Below, piece after piece: positions 9,720 to 20,261 of a stretch of 64,000 bases of DNA. Made by a program: the position numbers and the translations under genes. The DNA comes from Arion vulgaris (lineage: Eukaryota > Mollusca > Gastropoda > Stylommatophora > Arionidae), in assembly GCA_020796225.1 (NCBI GenBank), contig CM036768.1, positions 37,721,789-37,785,788 of the forward strand. The letters run 5' to 3'. The notes beneath the pieces are model-generated. The model had not been told where the DNA came from, did no database searches, and saw only the letters and a list, made by a program, of their open reading frames with translations. Each line of letters starts with the position of its first letter. Position 1 is the first letter of the stretch.

Positions 9720-10754
9720 CAGGACATGTACAAAAATTAGAGTGTAAATTCATACGTTCCATGTATCATATTTTAAATAATGTGGGAATTCATATTTTCT
9801 TGTCATTTTGTTTACAAAAGAGGTGTGTAAATTTCATATGCTCGTGGGAGTATATGACAAAATGTTGTGTGCAAATTCATACGTTTATGGGAGTATATGA
9901 AAAATGTTGTGTGCAAATTCATACGTTTATGTGATTATATAACATAGTGGTGTGCAAATTCAAGCGTTTATGGGAGTATATGAAAAAAATTGTGTGTAAA
10001 TTCATACTTTCATGACATTATATAAAATAGTGATGTGTAAAGTCATACTTTCATGGCATTAAATAAAATATTGTGTGGAAATTCATACTTTCATGATATT
10101 ATATCAAAAATTGATGTGTAAAGTCATACTTTCATGGTATTAAATAAAATATTGTGTGTAAATTCATACTTTCATGGCATTATATAACATAGTGATGTGT
10201 AAAGTCATACTTTCATAGCATTAAATAAAATATTGTGTGGAAATTCATACTTTCATGGCATTATATCAAATAGTGATGTAAATACCAACATATTAGGGAA
10301 TCATTTAAATGTAGTAAATTTACATTTATCCCTTCATGGCATTATTTAATAAGTGGAGTCTAAATTAAAACATTTCAGGGATCATATAACTTAAGAAATA
10401 TAAAATCATATTTTTAAGGTATGCTATATAAAGAAAAGTAAAGTGTAAGTTCATATATTCTTGATACAATATCAACAATGGGCAGTGTAAATAGTTGGGT
10501 TCTTAATTTAAAAAAAAACAGGTGAGATTAAAATTTCTAGTTTCTTTTTTGGGGTGGGGGAATCATGAAAAGAAATGAAATAGATATTCATATTATCTTG
10601 ATAGACATAAGAAATTGAAAGAAAATTAATTTCTTCAGGATTATAAGATGACATTTAAAGAACGGTAATATTTTGTAGTGGATCGTATGAAAGAGATACA
10701 TCAAACAATTATGTTTTCTGAAGTATCATGAACAAGACATGAAGAAGAGAATCA
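9720..10754 (+). repeat. Decayed left flank of the 46-bp satellite
   Basis: Variable-length units of about 40-60 bp share AAATTCATACTTTCATGGCA or AAATTCATACGTTTATGGGA, with similarity dropping off toward 10400-10750. The shared theme AT(T/C)CATA(T/C)TTTC(A/T)TG links them to the clean array at 10755-11655, so the block looks like one satellite of graded age. Confidence 0.65.
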
Positions 10755-11655
10755 TATTTTCTTGTGGACCACATATAAAACAAAACTAGATAAATATTTA
10801 TATTTTCTTGTGGACCACTATACAGACGACAAAACGAGGTAAATATTTATATTTTCATGTGGACCACTATACAGACGACAAAACGAGGTAAATATTTATA
10901 TTTTCATGTGGACCACTATACATAAGACAATACGATGTAACTATTTATATTTTCTTGTGGGTCACCATACATAAGAGAAAACGAGATAAATAATCATATT
11001 TTCTTGTTGAGCTTACGAAAGACAATACGAGATAAATAATCATATTTTCTTGTTGAGCTTACGAAAGACAATACGAGATAAATAATCATATTTTCTTGTT
11101 GAGCATACGAAAGACAATACGAGATAAATAATCATATTTTCTTGTTGAGCATACGAAAGACAATACGAGATAAATAATCATATTTTCTTGTTGAGCTTAC
11201 GAAAGACAATACGAGATAAATAATCATATTTTCTTGTTGAGCATACGAAAGACAATACGAGATAAATAATCATATTTTCTTGTTGAGCATACGAAAGACA
11301 ATACGAGATAAATAATAATATTTTCTTGTTGAGCTTACGAAAGACAATACGAGATAAATAATCATATTTTCTTGTTGAGCTTACGAAAGACAATACGAGA
11401 TAAATAATCATATTTTCTTGTTGAGCATACGAAAGACAATACGATATAAATAATCATATTTTCTTGTTGAGCTTACGAAAGACAATACGAGATAAATAAT
11501 CATATTTTCTTGTTGAGCTTACGAAAGACAAAACGAGATAAATAATCATATTTTCTTGTTGAGCATACGAAAGACAATACGAGATAAATAATCATATTTT
11601 CTTGTTGAGCTTACGAAAGACAATACGAGATAAATAATCATATTTTCTTGAAGAT
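10755..11655 (+). repeat. 46-bp minisatellite (14-15 copies) with 49-bp variants at its left
   Basis: Clean units (about 10980-11655) begin GAGATAAATAATCATATTTT and contain CTTGTTGAGC(T/A)TACGAAAG. They differ mainly at one T/A site. Left variants (10755-10975) carry CTTGTGGACCACTATACA instead, with a 49-bp period. Confidence 0.9.
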
Positions 11656-11689
11656 TATATCAAGTGTGAAAATGTATATTTCATTGATA

Positions 11690-11985
11690 GAACCACTGTT
11701 ATATGCCACGCATGTCGTAAGAGGCGACTAAGTAGGTTGGGTTTGGGGATAGCCACCCGAACCTGTTAAACTCTTTAAATAACTACAGAATCAACCAGGA
11801 GAACTCATAGCTTGTCACCCGAGGAAGAAGTACCTCACAAGGAGGAGCTCATGACAAGAAAATGGGGAGATATTGGAGAGATCTGGAGAAGATCGCCTTG
11901 AATATGCGGGCTTGGAATGCCTTGGTTGTGGACCTATGCTTCTCTAGGGTCGAAGGATGAAGAAGAAGAAGAAGAAGACGAAGGA
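11690..11985 (+). mobile_element. SINE S2-type central block joined to a LINE 3' end
   Basis: ATAGAACCACTGTTATATGC and CATGTCGTAAGAGGCGACTA (11692-11745) match the S2 core. The sequence then departs into a frame resembling a LINE C-terminus (KMGRYWRDLEKIALNMRAWN, about 11860-11930) and a (GAA) tail. It is either a distinct chimeric retroposon or an S2 head fused to a LINE end. Confidence 0.5.
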
Positions 11986-12394
11986 AGCAATTAATGAAAT
12001 GTAGCAAGCAGTAAATTAGATGTCAAACGCCAACAGCTTGGTCAGCAAACAAGAACTGTTTCTGCACTTCTAAGTAGCGACAGTTACATCAAGCTGCACC
12101 TTTACAGTATGGTTAAGTGAGTAGGGATCGATGTATGTAACTGAGCCAGGTATCATATAATCTACGCTGAAAATAACTATACCAAATCAAATGTCTCAGA
12201 TATCGCAGTAATAGTCTGGAGTATGACAACAATATATAATTCTCCAGAGAAGATATAGAAAGAAAGTGAAGAAATAGTATATCAATAGAAACAAAAACAG
12301 AAAAAAACAGACTGAGAGCAATCATTGATGTGCACACAATCTCATTGTTTCAGAATCACACTTTTAAAAGTTGCTTCGAGACAATACTTGTAGT
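11986..12394. other. No recognised feature
   Basis: AT-rich; nothing supportable. Confidence 0.4.
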
Positions 12395-12575
12395 AAGTGG
12401 CGGCTCGTGATCATTTTTGTTGGTGGGGCCAGACACATATTTTCGAAAAAATCATGGTTTTGTGTTAGGTTATATTTCAATATATGAAATAATATATACA
12501 TGTTATACATTATTTTATTTTTTTGTTAATGGGTGGGGGGCTGACCCACTGGCCCCTAAGGACGAGCCGCCACTG
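12395..12575 (-). mobile_element. hAT-type MITE, copy 1, 181 bp
   Basis: Terminal inverted repeats AAGTGGCGGCTCGTGATC and GAGCCGCCACTG fit the family CAGTGGCGGCTC...GAGCCGCCACTG. Flanks are CTTGTAGT and CGTGCAGT, which agree at 6 of 8 positions and so are a decayed 8-bp target duplication. It lies in opposite orientation to copies at 42819, 55987 and 58096. Non-coding. Confidence 0.8.
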
Positions 12576-12839
12576 CGTGCAGTAATTAAAACCAGAAAAA
12601 ATTCGTAATACGAAAATTAATTTAGCCGGTAGTCTTTATAGACCATAGGGTATGTAGTGTATGTCACTCCCACTTTATAGGTCCAAGTGTGCAGTAGATA
12701 GGAGGTCCAATTCCTTTCTCAAGAGTTGAACGTCGGATGCCCCCTAAAACTTCACAGCCATTTTTTTGGGACACGATTTGACAACACAGTTATATTATCA
12801 ACATCATCATGTGTTGTTATGGGTGGAGTCGACAATAAT
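12576..12839. other. No recognised feature
   Basis: Nothing supportable in this stretch. Confidence 0.4.
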
Positions 12840-13475
12840 TCATCTTCTCAAACGTGCGCCCTTTTGTTCTATCATTTGAGATGTTGACACTTTTCCGTGC
12901 CATGAAACCAGACTATTTAGAGTTTTCTCTTTCTGCCTTCCAATGTCTTGTCTCCAATTAATTTTACCGGTTGTCACAATGTGTTCTAAACCTCCGTTTC
13001 TCTTCACATGTCCAAAAACTGTTGACTGCCTCATTCTTGTATTTATATTACTTTTTTTTTTTGCCTTGATATCTGCCAACACATCACCAACAGTAAGTTT
13101 AGCAGCCTATGGGATTCTTAACATTCTTCTGTCTTCTTCTCCGAACGCTCCATATCGACCACTTGTTAACCACTCGGTACGATTCGTACTTTGTGCCAGT
13201 TATGCGCCTACAAGTAGACCCGCACATTTCTGCGATGCTTTTTATTTACTAGGTAGCTTCCTAGATCCTTCATCAGTTGCCTCTTGCGACTTGCCTTTGT
13301 AGATTGCAATCGTACTCTTCTTTGCTCCCATTGAGAGCTTCGACAACACACGGGTGAAAGCGTTCTTCTATAAAACCATTTCTCTGTAACCTTCAAAGAT
13401 TTTGCAAACTATTTTTGTATTGTCCATGACTAACACCCATATGTCAGTATTGGATCTGTGCAGCATTAAATAACC
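12840..13475 (-). mobile_element. LINE LD C-terminal fragment split by S3
   Basis: On the minus strand, NINTRMRQSTVFGHVKRNGG and LEHIVTTGKINWRQDIGRQ (12840-13082) match the LD tail at 30450-30960 and 62000-62460. The upstream LD part (CCATGACTAACACCCATATG to ATTAAATAACC) continues at 13367-13475 after an S3 insertion at 13133-13362. It has stops and lacks the catalytic region. Confidence 0.75.
13133..13362 (-). mobile_element. SINE S3 inserted in LINE LD
   Basis: S3 blocks in reverse: TCCGAACGCTCCATATCGAC, ACCACTTGTTAACCACTC, TCAGTTGCCTCTTGCGAC, ATCGTACTCTTCTTTGCTCC and CACACGGGTG. TTCTTCT lies on both sides (13125 and 13363), a likely short target duplication. It is younger than the LD fragment. 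Confidence 0.75.
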
Positions 13476-14239
13476 GATTTTCTTTACAGGTCACTAATTT
13501 GTTAACAGAAAATATATATAGACATATATTAAATGACGACAGTTGTCAGAAAGAAATACTTAATATTTAAAGTATTCTTGAAATTATAAAATTCTAGTTG
13601 CTCACTTTACAAGCAAAAATATAATATTTTTCCTTAGTTAAAAACACTTTGTAAGTTGCTCAAAACACAAAACACACATTCCCACACAATCACCGAAAAT
13701 TATTAAACAATTTTGTTTTGTTTCGTACCTAGAAGTAGAAAACATGCCAACAGAAGTTCTCACATCCTTCCAACTTTTGAAATCATTGCTCAGAAATTGA
13801 AGTTGATCGTTGAATTGTGCAGAAAAATCAAATCCAAATGAAAGATATAATTTCTTGATACTTTGTTTCGTTTCCCCGCCTGCTTTTGCCTATGTCAGGT
13901 TGTGTTTTGGTTCACAGTTTTTTTCCGAGAACTGTGAGCGCTGAATAGCGAACTTACTAGTCGGCTTACACTTTACTTCGCGTCTGTGCGGTCCTGTATC
14001 AGGGGACTGACAGACCTAACGGAGACGACTCATACATCTCTGTTAGCAGCTAACTTAACAGAGCAATGTTCAACTTAAACATGCGCGAATATGTAACAGG
14101 GATCTGATCTTCAATACTTATAATTAATTAAACAAGAATTGCAGGAACAAAGATGTTATCATTTGACATATCATCATTATCATCCTCCTCATTATCATCA
14201 TCTTCAATATAATCAGCAAATGTCGTTTTCGCACCAATA
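13476..14239. other. No recognised feature
   Basis: AT-rich. Only a (TCATCA)-type microsatellite at 14157-14210 stands out; no gene recognised. Confidence 0.45.
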
Positions 14240-14259
14240 GTTTGTTTTGCGCAGGCACA

Positions 14260-14640
14260 AAAAATAACTACATGTGAAATGCGTTGCCTGCGAAAAGTTA
14301 CCAATAACACAAGAAAAGGACAGAATCACCAACACCAGCATAAGAAAGAAAGTTGGCACAAAATCGTGCTTGAATTATATAGATAAACAAAGAATGAAAT
14401 GGTTTGGCCACTTAATAAGAATGCATCCAAACTCCACAGTTTACAGAGTCTTCTACAACAGAACATCGGGAAAGAAGGCAAGAGGTAGACCACGGAAAAG
14501 AAGGTTAGATGGCGTAGCAGAATCATGTGAATGAGCAAAGATAACAATCACACAAGCCACCAGAACAGCGCAAGACAAAAACAGAAAACCACGACACTGG
14601 GCAACAACCCGGTAGCAGTGTGACGACAAAAGAAGAAGAG
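14260..14640 (+). mobile_element. LINE LB C-terminal fragment
   Basis: Frame 14274-14534 encodes VACEKLPITQEKDRITNTSI, then RMKWFGHLIRMHPN, then RTSGKKARGRPRKRRLDGVA. After a stop the LB end continues as nucleotide similarity (CACACAAGCCACCAGAACAG, ACACTGGGCAACAACCCGGT, GCAGTGTGACGACAAAAGAA). The RTSGKK codons here are the likely ancestor of the 21-bp array at 58698. No catalytic region. Confidence 0.8.
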
Positions 14641-14663
14641 GAAGTTTGTTGCGATGGGTCTCC

Positions 14664-14870
14664 TTATTGTTTTCCTTCTTCGAACTCTCCATACCGACCA
14701 CTTGCTAACCACATTATGTGGCTTGTATGTGATCTGAACCTAAGAGCGAGTTATGCGCCTACAGGTAAGCCAGCACATCCGATTTTGTCGATTTTTTTAA
14801 GTTACAGGGTTAGTTTCTCTAATCTCTTACCTTAGCGCCCCAGTAATCCACTACCTGAGTAGGCTCTTTT
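14664..14870 (-). mobile_element. SINE S3, 3' two-thirds; core amplified beyond it
   Basis: S3 in reverse: TTCTTCGAACTCTCCATACC, CCACTTGCTAACCAC, GCGCCTACAGGTAAGCCAGC, then AGGGTTAGTTTCTCTAATC. At the core block (normally CCTACCTCAGTCGCCTCTTA) the SINE passes directly into tandem units (14871-15330) instead of continuing to its head. Confidence 0.75.
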
Positions 14871-15330
14871 ATTGTAGATCTCTTTCAAAAGTAATCTCCT
14901 ACCTGAGTAGCCTCTTACCTTGTCGATCTCTTACACCAGTACTCCCCTACCAGAGTCACCTCTTATCGTGTAGGTCTCTTACACCAGTAATCCCCTACCA
15001 GAGTCACCTCTTACCGTGTAGGTCTCTTACACCAGTAATCCCCTACCAGAGTCACCTCTTATCGTGTAGGTCTCTTACACCAGTAATCCCCTACCAGAGT
15101 CACCTCTTACCGTGTAGGTCTCTTACACCAGTAATCCCCTACCAGAGTCACCTCTTATCGTGTAGGTCTCTTACACCAGTAATCCCCTACCAGAGTCACC
15201 TCTTATCGTGTAGGTCTCTTACACCAGTACTCCCCTACCAGAGTCGCCTCTTATCGTGTAGGTCTCTTACACCAGTACTCCCCTACCAGAGTCGCCTCTT
15301 ACGGTGTAGGTCTGTTCCACCAAACAGTCA
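14871..15330 (-). repeat. 48-bp minisatellite derived from the S3 core
   Basis: Units such as CTCTTACACCAGTAATCCCC, TACCAGAGTCACCTCTTA and TCGTGTAGGT repeat at 48 bp about 8 times, after two diverged units at 14871-14925. Each unit contains a variant of the S3 core (CCTAC-CAGAGTCACCTCTTA against CCTACCTCAGTCGCCTCTTA) and of the adjoining GTAGGTC. The array abuts the truncated S3 at exactly this block. Confidence 0.85.
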
Positions 15331-15439
15331 CATAAGATGATCTGTAGGAGGTTGACTCAGAAGAATTGATAGATTTCATTTGATCAACGAAAATCTAGCA
15401 TCAGGGAATACCTTCTCGGTCATCAATCTTAAATCAGCT

Positions 15440-15694
15440 ATCCGCCCATGTTGTGTCGGAGCTCTTAAGGGAAGCAAAGAATGATACCACTGCGACCTAC
15501 AAGGCATGTCATAAGAGGCGACTGATGTAGGAACTAGGTATGCTATCCTAGTAAATAAAAATCATCGCAGACATCGGATGTGTTTGCCTACTTATAGTCG
15601 CATAACTGGCACAACGTACAATCGCTCTTAGGCTCAGATCACATAGAGTGGATGACAAGTGGTTGATATGGAGAGTTCGAAGACTATGAAAAAG
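15440..15694 (+). mobile_element. SINE S3, nearly full length
   Basis: CCGCCCATGTTGTGTCGGAG, GCATGTCATAAGAGGCGACT, CTAGTAAATAAAAATC, GCATAACTGGCACAACGTAC, AATCGCTCTTAGGCTCAGAT and GAGAGTTCGAAGA are all in S3 order. About 20 bp near the tail are deleted. Confidence 0.8.
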
Positions 15695-16106
15695 AAATCA
15701 GTATGATATTCTGAATTCAACTTCTCGATGATCTTCCTTTTCACCTTTTTCTCTGGATACCTTCCTCCATAATCGTCTTCTTCGTCTCTTCGTGCCTTCA
15801 TTACAGAGGAGGCAAGAGAACTAGCTAGAGATCTAGATATTTTCGTACCTGATATTATGGAAACGACGTTCTGCAATAGACATGTTACGAGAAGATGTTC
15901 TTCTGTAATATATTTTCTTGTATGTTTGTGTGCTTTTTTTTTTTTTATCAACCAAGATAAACAGTCTTTGCGATCTGTAGATTTATCACCGAGAAAATGA
16001 CAACGGTGCGTCTTCGGTGGGTTCATATAGCGAGTATGTAAGGAATATTTGAACTTCAATGAAAGTGTATGGATATTATCCAACAGGATACCCATTTGTA
16101 CAGACG
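15695..16106. other. No recognised feature
   Basis: Open minus-strand frame of about 160 codons (15634-16116) overlaps the S3 tail and shows no recognisable domain; I do not call it a gene. Confidence 0.45.
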
Positions 16107-16108
16107 GG

Positions 16109-16374
16109 CCACCCATGTGTTGTTGGGACCCACTAGGGGATCAAAGAATAGTAACACTGCTACCTACAAGGCATGTCGTAAAAGGCGACTGAGGTAGGAG
16201 CCTAGAGAAGCTACCCTGGTAAATAAAAAGCGTCGCAGACATCAGATACGCTGGCCTACTTGTATGCGCATAACTGGCACACCGTTTAATCGCTCTGAGG
16301 CTCAGATCACACACAAATCACACAGGTTTGTTCAATTAGTCAATATGGAGTACTCAAAGAAGAAGAAGAAGTAA
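16109..16374 (+). mobile_element. SINE S3, full length
   Basis: S3 from CCACCCATGTGTTGTTGGGA to AAAGAAGAAGAAGAAG. AGACGGG occurs immediately before (about 16102) and after (16375), a plausible short target duplication. Confidence 0.8.
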
Positions 16375-16630
16375 AGACGGGTAACTAAGATTTTGCAAAC
16401 AGAAAATCGCCACTTTAAAGTGTCACGCATGTTGTTGTATTGTAACATCGTACCAAATAGGATTGTTTATAATTGGGCCGTCAGAGCTGGAGGTACCTCA
16501 TTTCCTAAATCTATGTTACTGTTTTTTTCTAAAAGATTCTCACCACTCATGTATGCATCTTTGTCCGAACATGTTCACAACCTTTTTCCTCTTTGATGTT
16601 TCCTCGTTTTACTTTGGTTGTTATTGGTTA

Positions 16631-16881
16631 CTTCTTCTTCTTCGTTCGTTCTTTACGAGCAATTTTAATCACTCTTTGTGATATGTTTGATCTTTGCCAA
16701 GAACGTGTATACGTTGCACATTGGTTTGGTAGGCTCCTAAACTCATAGACTTCTACACGTTTAGGACATGTGCATCCTATTTCAGCTAAACCTCCTTCGT
16801 CGTCTCTTACGACATGCTGGCAGGTAACAGTGGTTCTATTATTTACATCCCAAATTTGGGCCCCGGTAACTACTCGGGCGG
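16631..16881 (-). mobile_element. SINE S2, full length
   Basis: Reverse S2 from the tail CTTCTTCTTCGTTCG through TGATCTTTGCCAAGAACGTG and TTGGTTTGGTAGG to CCCCGGTAACTACTCGGGCG. All blocks are present with few changes. Confidence 0.85.
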
Positions 16882-17214
16882 TTATTAGTTACTAAACTGA
16901 CGTCACTGCACTCCAGGCAGAACCATAGGCGCTCAGTCTCCAATAAACAGATATCGAAGATTATCATATTGATAGTTCACACTCTTCACTCTGCCCCTCA
17001 AGCATTCAGTTCTACTTGTACATCAGGAAACTCCAAACTGCGTAAATCGATGGATCGATTCAACATCTATTATTGTGGCATCATCCAACAGCCAGTCTCA
17101 AAGAGACCGAAGAACATCCCCCTTGTCCACCTTCAACTCTCTAACAATCGATGATGTTGATGTTTAAGATAACATCATATATCATACACGTATCAAAACA
17201 CTTTACATCTTTAC
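16882..17214. other. No recognised feature
   Basis: Nothing I can assign; the short frame at 16969-17154 has no recognisable domain. Confidence 0.4.
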
Positions 17215-17385
17215 TTATTCCAATCCATTATTCTGAGCAATAAACTGGCTGCATATGTGTTACAATTATCTATTCCAATCCATGTTTCTGAGCCATAAAC
17301 TGGCTGCATATATGTTGCAATTATTAATTCCAGTCCATGTTTCTGAGCCATCAACTGTCGACATATGTGTTGCAATTATTATTCT
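17215..17385 (+). repeat. 55-bp tandem repeat, 3 copies
   Basis: ATTCCAATCCAT, TTCTGAGC and ATAAACTGGCTGCATAT recur starting at 17217, 17272 and 17327. The third copy is the most diverged. Confidence 0.85.
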
Positions 17386-17639
17386 TTCCCAGATCAATAT
17401 CCATGTTAGCATAACCACTTTTTAAACTGGTTTCATATTTCTGTCTTCACAAATCAATTCATGAATATTTGGATTGTATTAAACTTGTATTAACTCTCGG
17501 TATACACACAATAGATCTACGTTTTCACGAGCTATTGTTTTGGGAATACATTTTTTTTCAGAAAGGGTGTCCTCACAAAATGTATCATACCAGGTTTTAA
17601 TAAAGTATCACAGTATATTTCACATATACGAATATTTAA

Positions 17640-18190
17640 AAAAAAAAGTTTTGGAATCCTGTTACACCACGTGGTATATAGGGTAATATGGTGTTAGGTA
17701 CGTATTTTTCATTTACCGTCGGCACACGATGAATGATGTGGTCAAAATCAGTCTGCTCGCATTTACTTCCTAGTGGTTTTTTTTTCTTAACCTCTTCTTC
17801 TTCTTCTTCTTTGCGTTCGTTCTTTACGACCAATTTTAATCACTCTTTGTGATATGTTTGATCTTTGCCAAGAACGTGTATACATTGCACATTGGTTTGG
17901 TAGGCCCCGAAACGCATAGACTTCTACACGTTTAGGACATGTGCATCCGATTTCAGCTAAACCTCCTTCGTCGCCTCTTACGGCATGCGTGGCAGGTAAC
18001 AGTGGTTCTATTCTTTACACCCCAAATTTGGGCCCCGGTAACCACTCGGGCGTTTTTTCTTAACCAATTAAGGCTGGGTCGACTTGAGAGTCCTTACTGT
18101 CAGAAGAAATGTCACATCCCCTGTGGTACTGAATCAAACCACTAGCATAAAAAGCAAACTCACTAAGAACTATGCTACTGCGGCTCTAGG
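17640..18190 (-). mobile_element. SINE S1 split by an S2 insertion
   Basis: S1 in reverse: CACGTGGTATATAGGGTAAT, ACCGTCGGCACACGATGAAT, then after the gap AATTAAGGCTGGGTCGACTT, GAGAGTCCTTACTGTCAGAA and CTATGCTACTGCGGCTC. The second part holds the degenerate tRNA-like head. A direct repeat TTTTTTCTTAACC flanks the insertion (ending about 17791; starting about 18053), so S2 entered a pre-existing S1. Confidence 0.85.
17792..18052 (-). mobile_element. SINE S2 inserted within S1
   Basis: Complete S2 in reverse, from TCTTCTTCTTCTTCTTTGCG to CGGTAACCACTCGGGCG, flanked by the 13-bp duplication TTTTTTCTTAACC. Very similar to the copy at 16631. Confidence 0.9.
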
Positions 18191-18215
18191 ACATAAAAGT
18201 AAATGCAGTTTTTAA

Positions 18216-18478
18216 AAATCTTCTTCGAATGCTCCATATTGACCACTTGTTAACCAACTCTTTGCGATTTGTATGTGATCTGATCCTAAAAAACAAGTGT
18301 TCGTTGTATCAGTTATGCGCCTACAAGTAGACAGCACATCCTATTTCTGCGACGTTTTTACTTACTAGGGTAGTTTCCCTAGGACCCTACCTCAGTCGCC
18401 TCTTACGACATGCTCTGTAGGTCGCAGTATTACTATTATTTGCTCCCCTTAAGGGCTCCACCAACACACGGGCGAGAC
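18216..18478 (-). mobile_element. SINE S3, full length
   Basis: Reverse S3: TTCGAATGCTCCATATTGAC, AGTTATGCGCCTACAAGTAG, TCAGTCGCCTCTTACGACAT, GTAGGTCGCAGTATTACTAT and CAACACACGGGCG. Confidence 0.85.
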
Positions 18479-19173
18479 CGAATATAAAGAAGCAGAATGA
18501 TAATCATTTACGTTCTTAACTTGAAAACTATCGTCATCTTTGATAGAACTAGGAACTCGATTTCACCTACATTGAGATCAGGGCTTAATTTAAAAATATT
18601 CGAATCGTTTTAAGGTGTGGCTCTCTAGAAAATTTTAGTTTTAGTCAAAAACATCGATTTTTAAAGTGTTTAGTTCTATCAAGTACAACATTCGTACTAT
18701 CGATTACACATAAAATTATGTTGTTTTGTTTGCGTATTAGCATTACAATATTAATGAGAAACGTTCAATTCTATATCTTTTTTTTTTAAATTCGAAGTTT
18801 AAAATTGAGTTTTCTCAAAATCATTTTTTTAAAATGTTTTATGTCGGAAATCCCTGAGTTTTTAACTAATACTACAGTTAGATACACACAATTTGAGGTG
18901 AACATTCCAAATATAATTTTGTAGCTACGGATGTATTTCAAATTACATTTTGTGAATATGTGTTTTAAAATTAATTTTCAATGTGAAATGATGACACATT
19001 TTGGGCGGTTTTTTGGCAAGCGTAAATTTAAAAATAAAAATAAAATATATTTCTTAAGATTTTGCAAAACATAAATACATCAGTATCTGTAAATATGCTT
19101 ACAGTTTATGAATCATCCATTTATTTCTCAATATATTTGTTTATTTTGTAAATTTTAGGATTCTAATAACATG
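18479..19173. other. No recognised feature
   Basis: Strongly AT-rich; no gene or repeat match seen. Confidence 0.45.
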
Positions 19174-19395
19174 TAGAACATCGGGAAAGAAGGCAAGAGG
19201 AAGACCACGGAAAAGATGGTTAGATGGCGTAGCAGAATCATGTGAAAGAGCAAAGATAACAATCACACAAGCCACCAGAACAGCGCAAGACAAAAACAGA
19301 AAACCACGATACTGGGCAACAACCTGGTAGCAGTGTGACGACACTGGGCAACAACCTGGTAGCAGTGTGACGACAAAAGAAGAAGAAGAAGAATA
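19174..19395 (+). mobile_element. LINE LB extreme 3' end
   Basis: Begins at AGAACATCGGGAAAGAAGGC, exactly where the 58698 array begins, and runs through GAAGACCACGGAAAAGATGG and GTAGCAGAATCATGTGAAAG to GCAGTGTGACGACA. The last segment GACACTGGGCAACAACC-TGGTAGCAGTGT is duplicated in tandem (about 19310-19373). The tail is GAAGAAGAAGAAG. Only about 45 codons of ORF2 remain. Confidence 0.8.
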
Positions 19396-20261
19396 ACATG
19401 TAATTTTTAAAGATGACCGCTGTTGTCATGGCAACCATACAACTTTTTTTTTTAAACATTAAAATATAACTACATTCTTAACTTAGCATGCCCATTTTAA
19501 AATAATTGCTCTAACTTAATTAATAAAGAAAATAATTTTTTTCGAAGTGAACCATTTAAGCCAGGAACGAACTTCATACTACTGGAGAGAGATGGGAGCA
19601 CCCACGCCACAGATACCCACTCAACTGAATCAACTGAACAGTGACAGATAAGTAATTAGTGTCAATCAGTTAGTTCCTGGTGACACTAATCAATAACAGA
19701 TACATTAAACTATCAATTGCCCACTTAAATACTATTGATCTTCTGATAGGTAAGGTTCTATTACCTGCGAACATATTTTCCGATCAATAATTTACTTTCA
19801 TCCTTCATTTTTCCTACCTTGAATTAGATGTAATTTCATCACCTAATCTTAATTGTTTTTTTTCGTTGAATATATTGTCTATATTTATGTTCATTTGAAA
19901 TTAATGTTGTGTGTTTTACTTCAACGATTTGTCTATTATACCATCGCAGATCACTGTCACAGTTGACATTCATTTCACCGTTCTTCTTTACATTTTGCAA
20001 TTTTTTTAAATGTATCTGTCTCTTTGTTAGTATATTCTCTGGGTCTTATTTGTTTTGTTTTGTTATCACGAAATAATTAATTTCATTGTGGCATTGTCGT
20101 TATCCCCCTTTCCTCCATGATGCCATTACCTTGTAGTGGTCGTGGCTCGGGTGGAGGGTGGGGGAGTTGTGTACCCAATGACCTAAAGGGTTATGCCGGC
20201 AGTGTTCCCCAAGCTGGACATACCAAAGTAGAGACGTCAGACTAAATGTCCCTTCCTGATC
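19396..20261. other. Mostly featureless; G-rich block at 20120-20230
   Basis: AT-rich to 20096. At 20120-20230 a GC-rich block (CCATTACCTTGTAGTGGTCG, GACCTAAAGGGTTATGCCGG) looks like the 5' part of some retroelement but I cannot assign it. Confidence 0.4.

Noticed and set aside
15634..16116. 160-codon minus-strand frame
   Set aside because: Overlaps the S3 tail and an unassigned region; composition is not protein-like and I recognise no motif.
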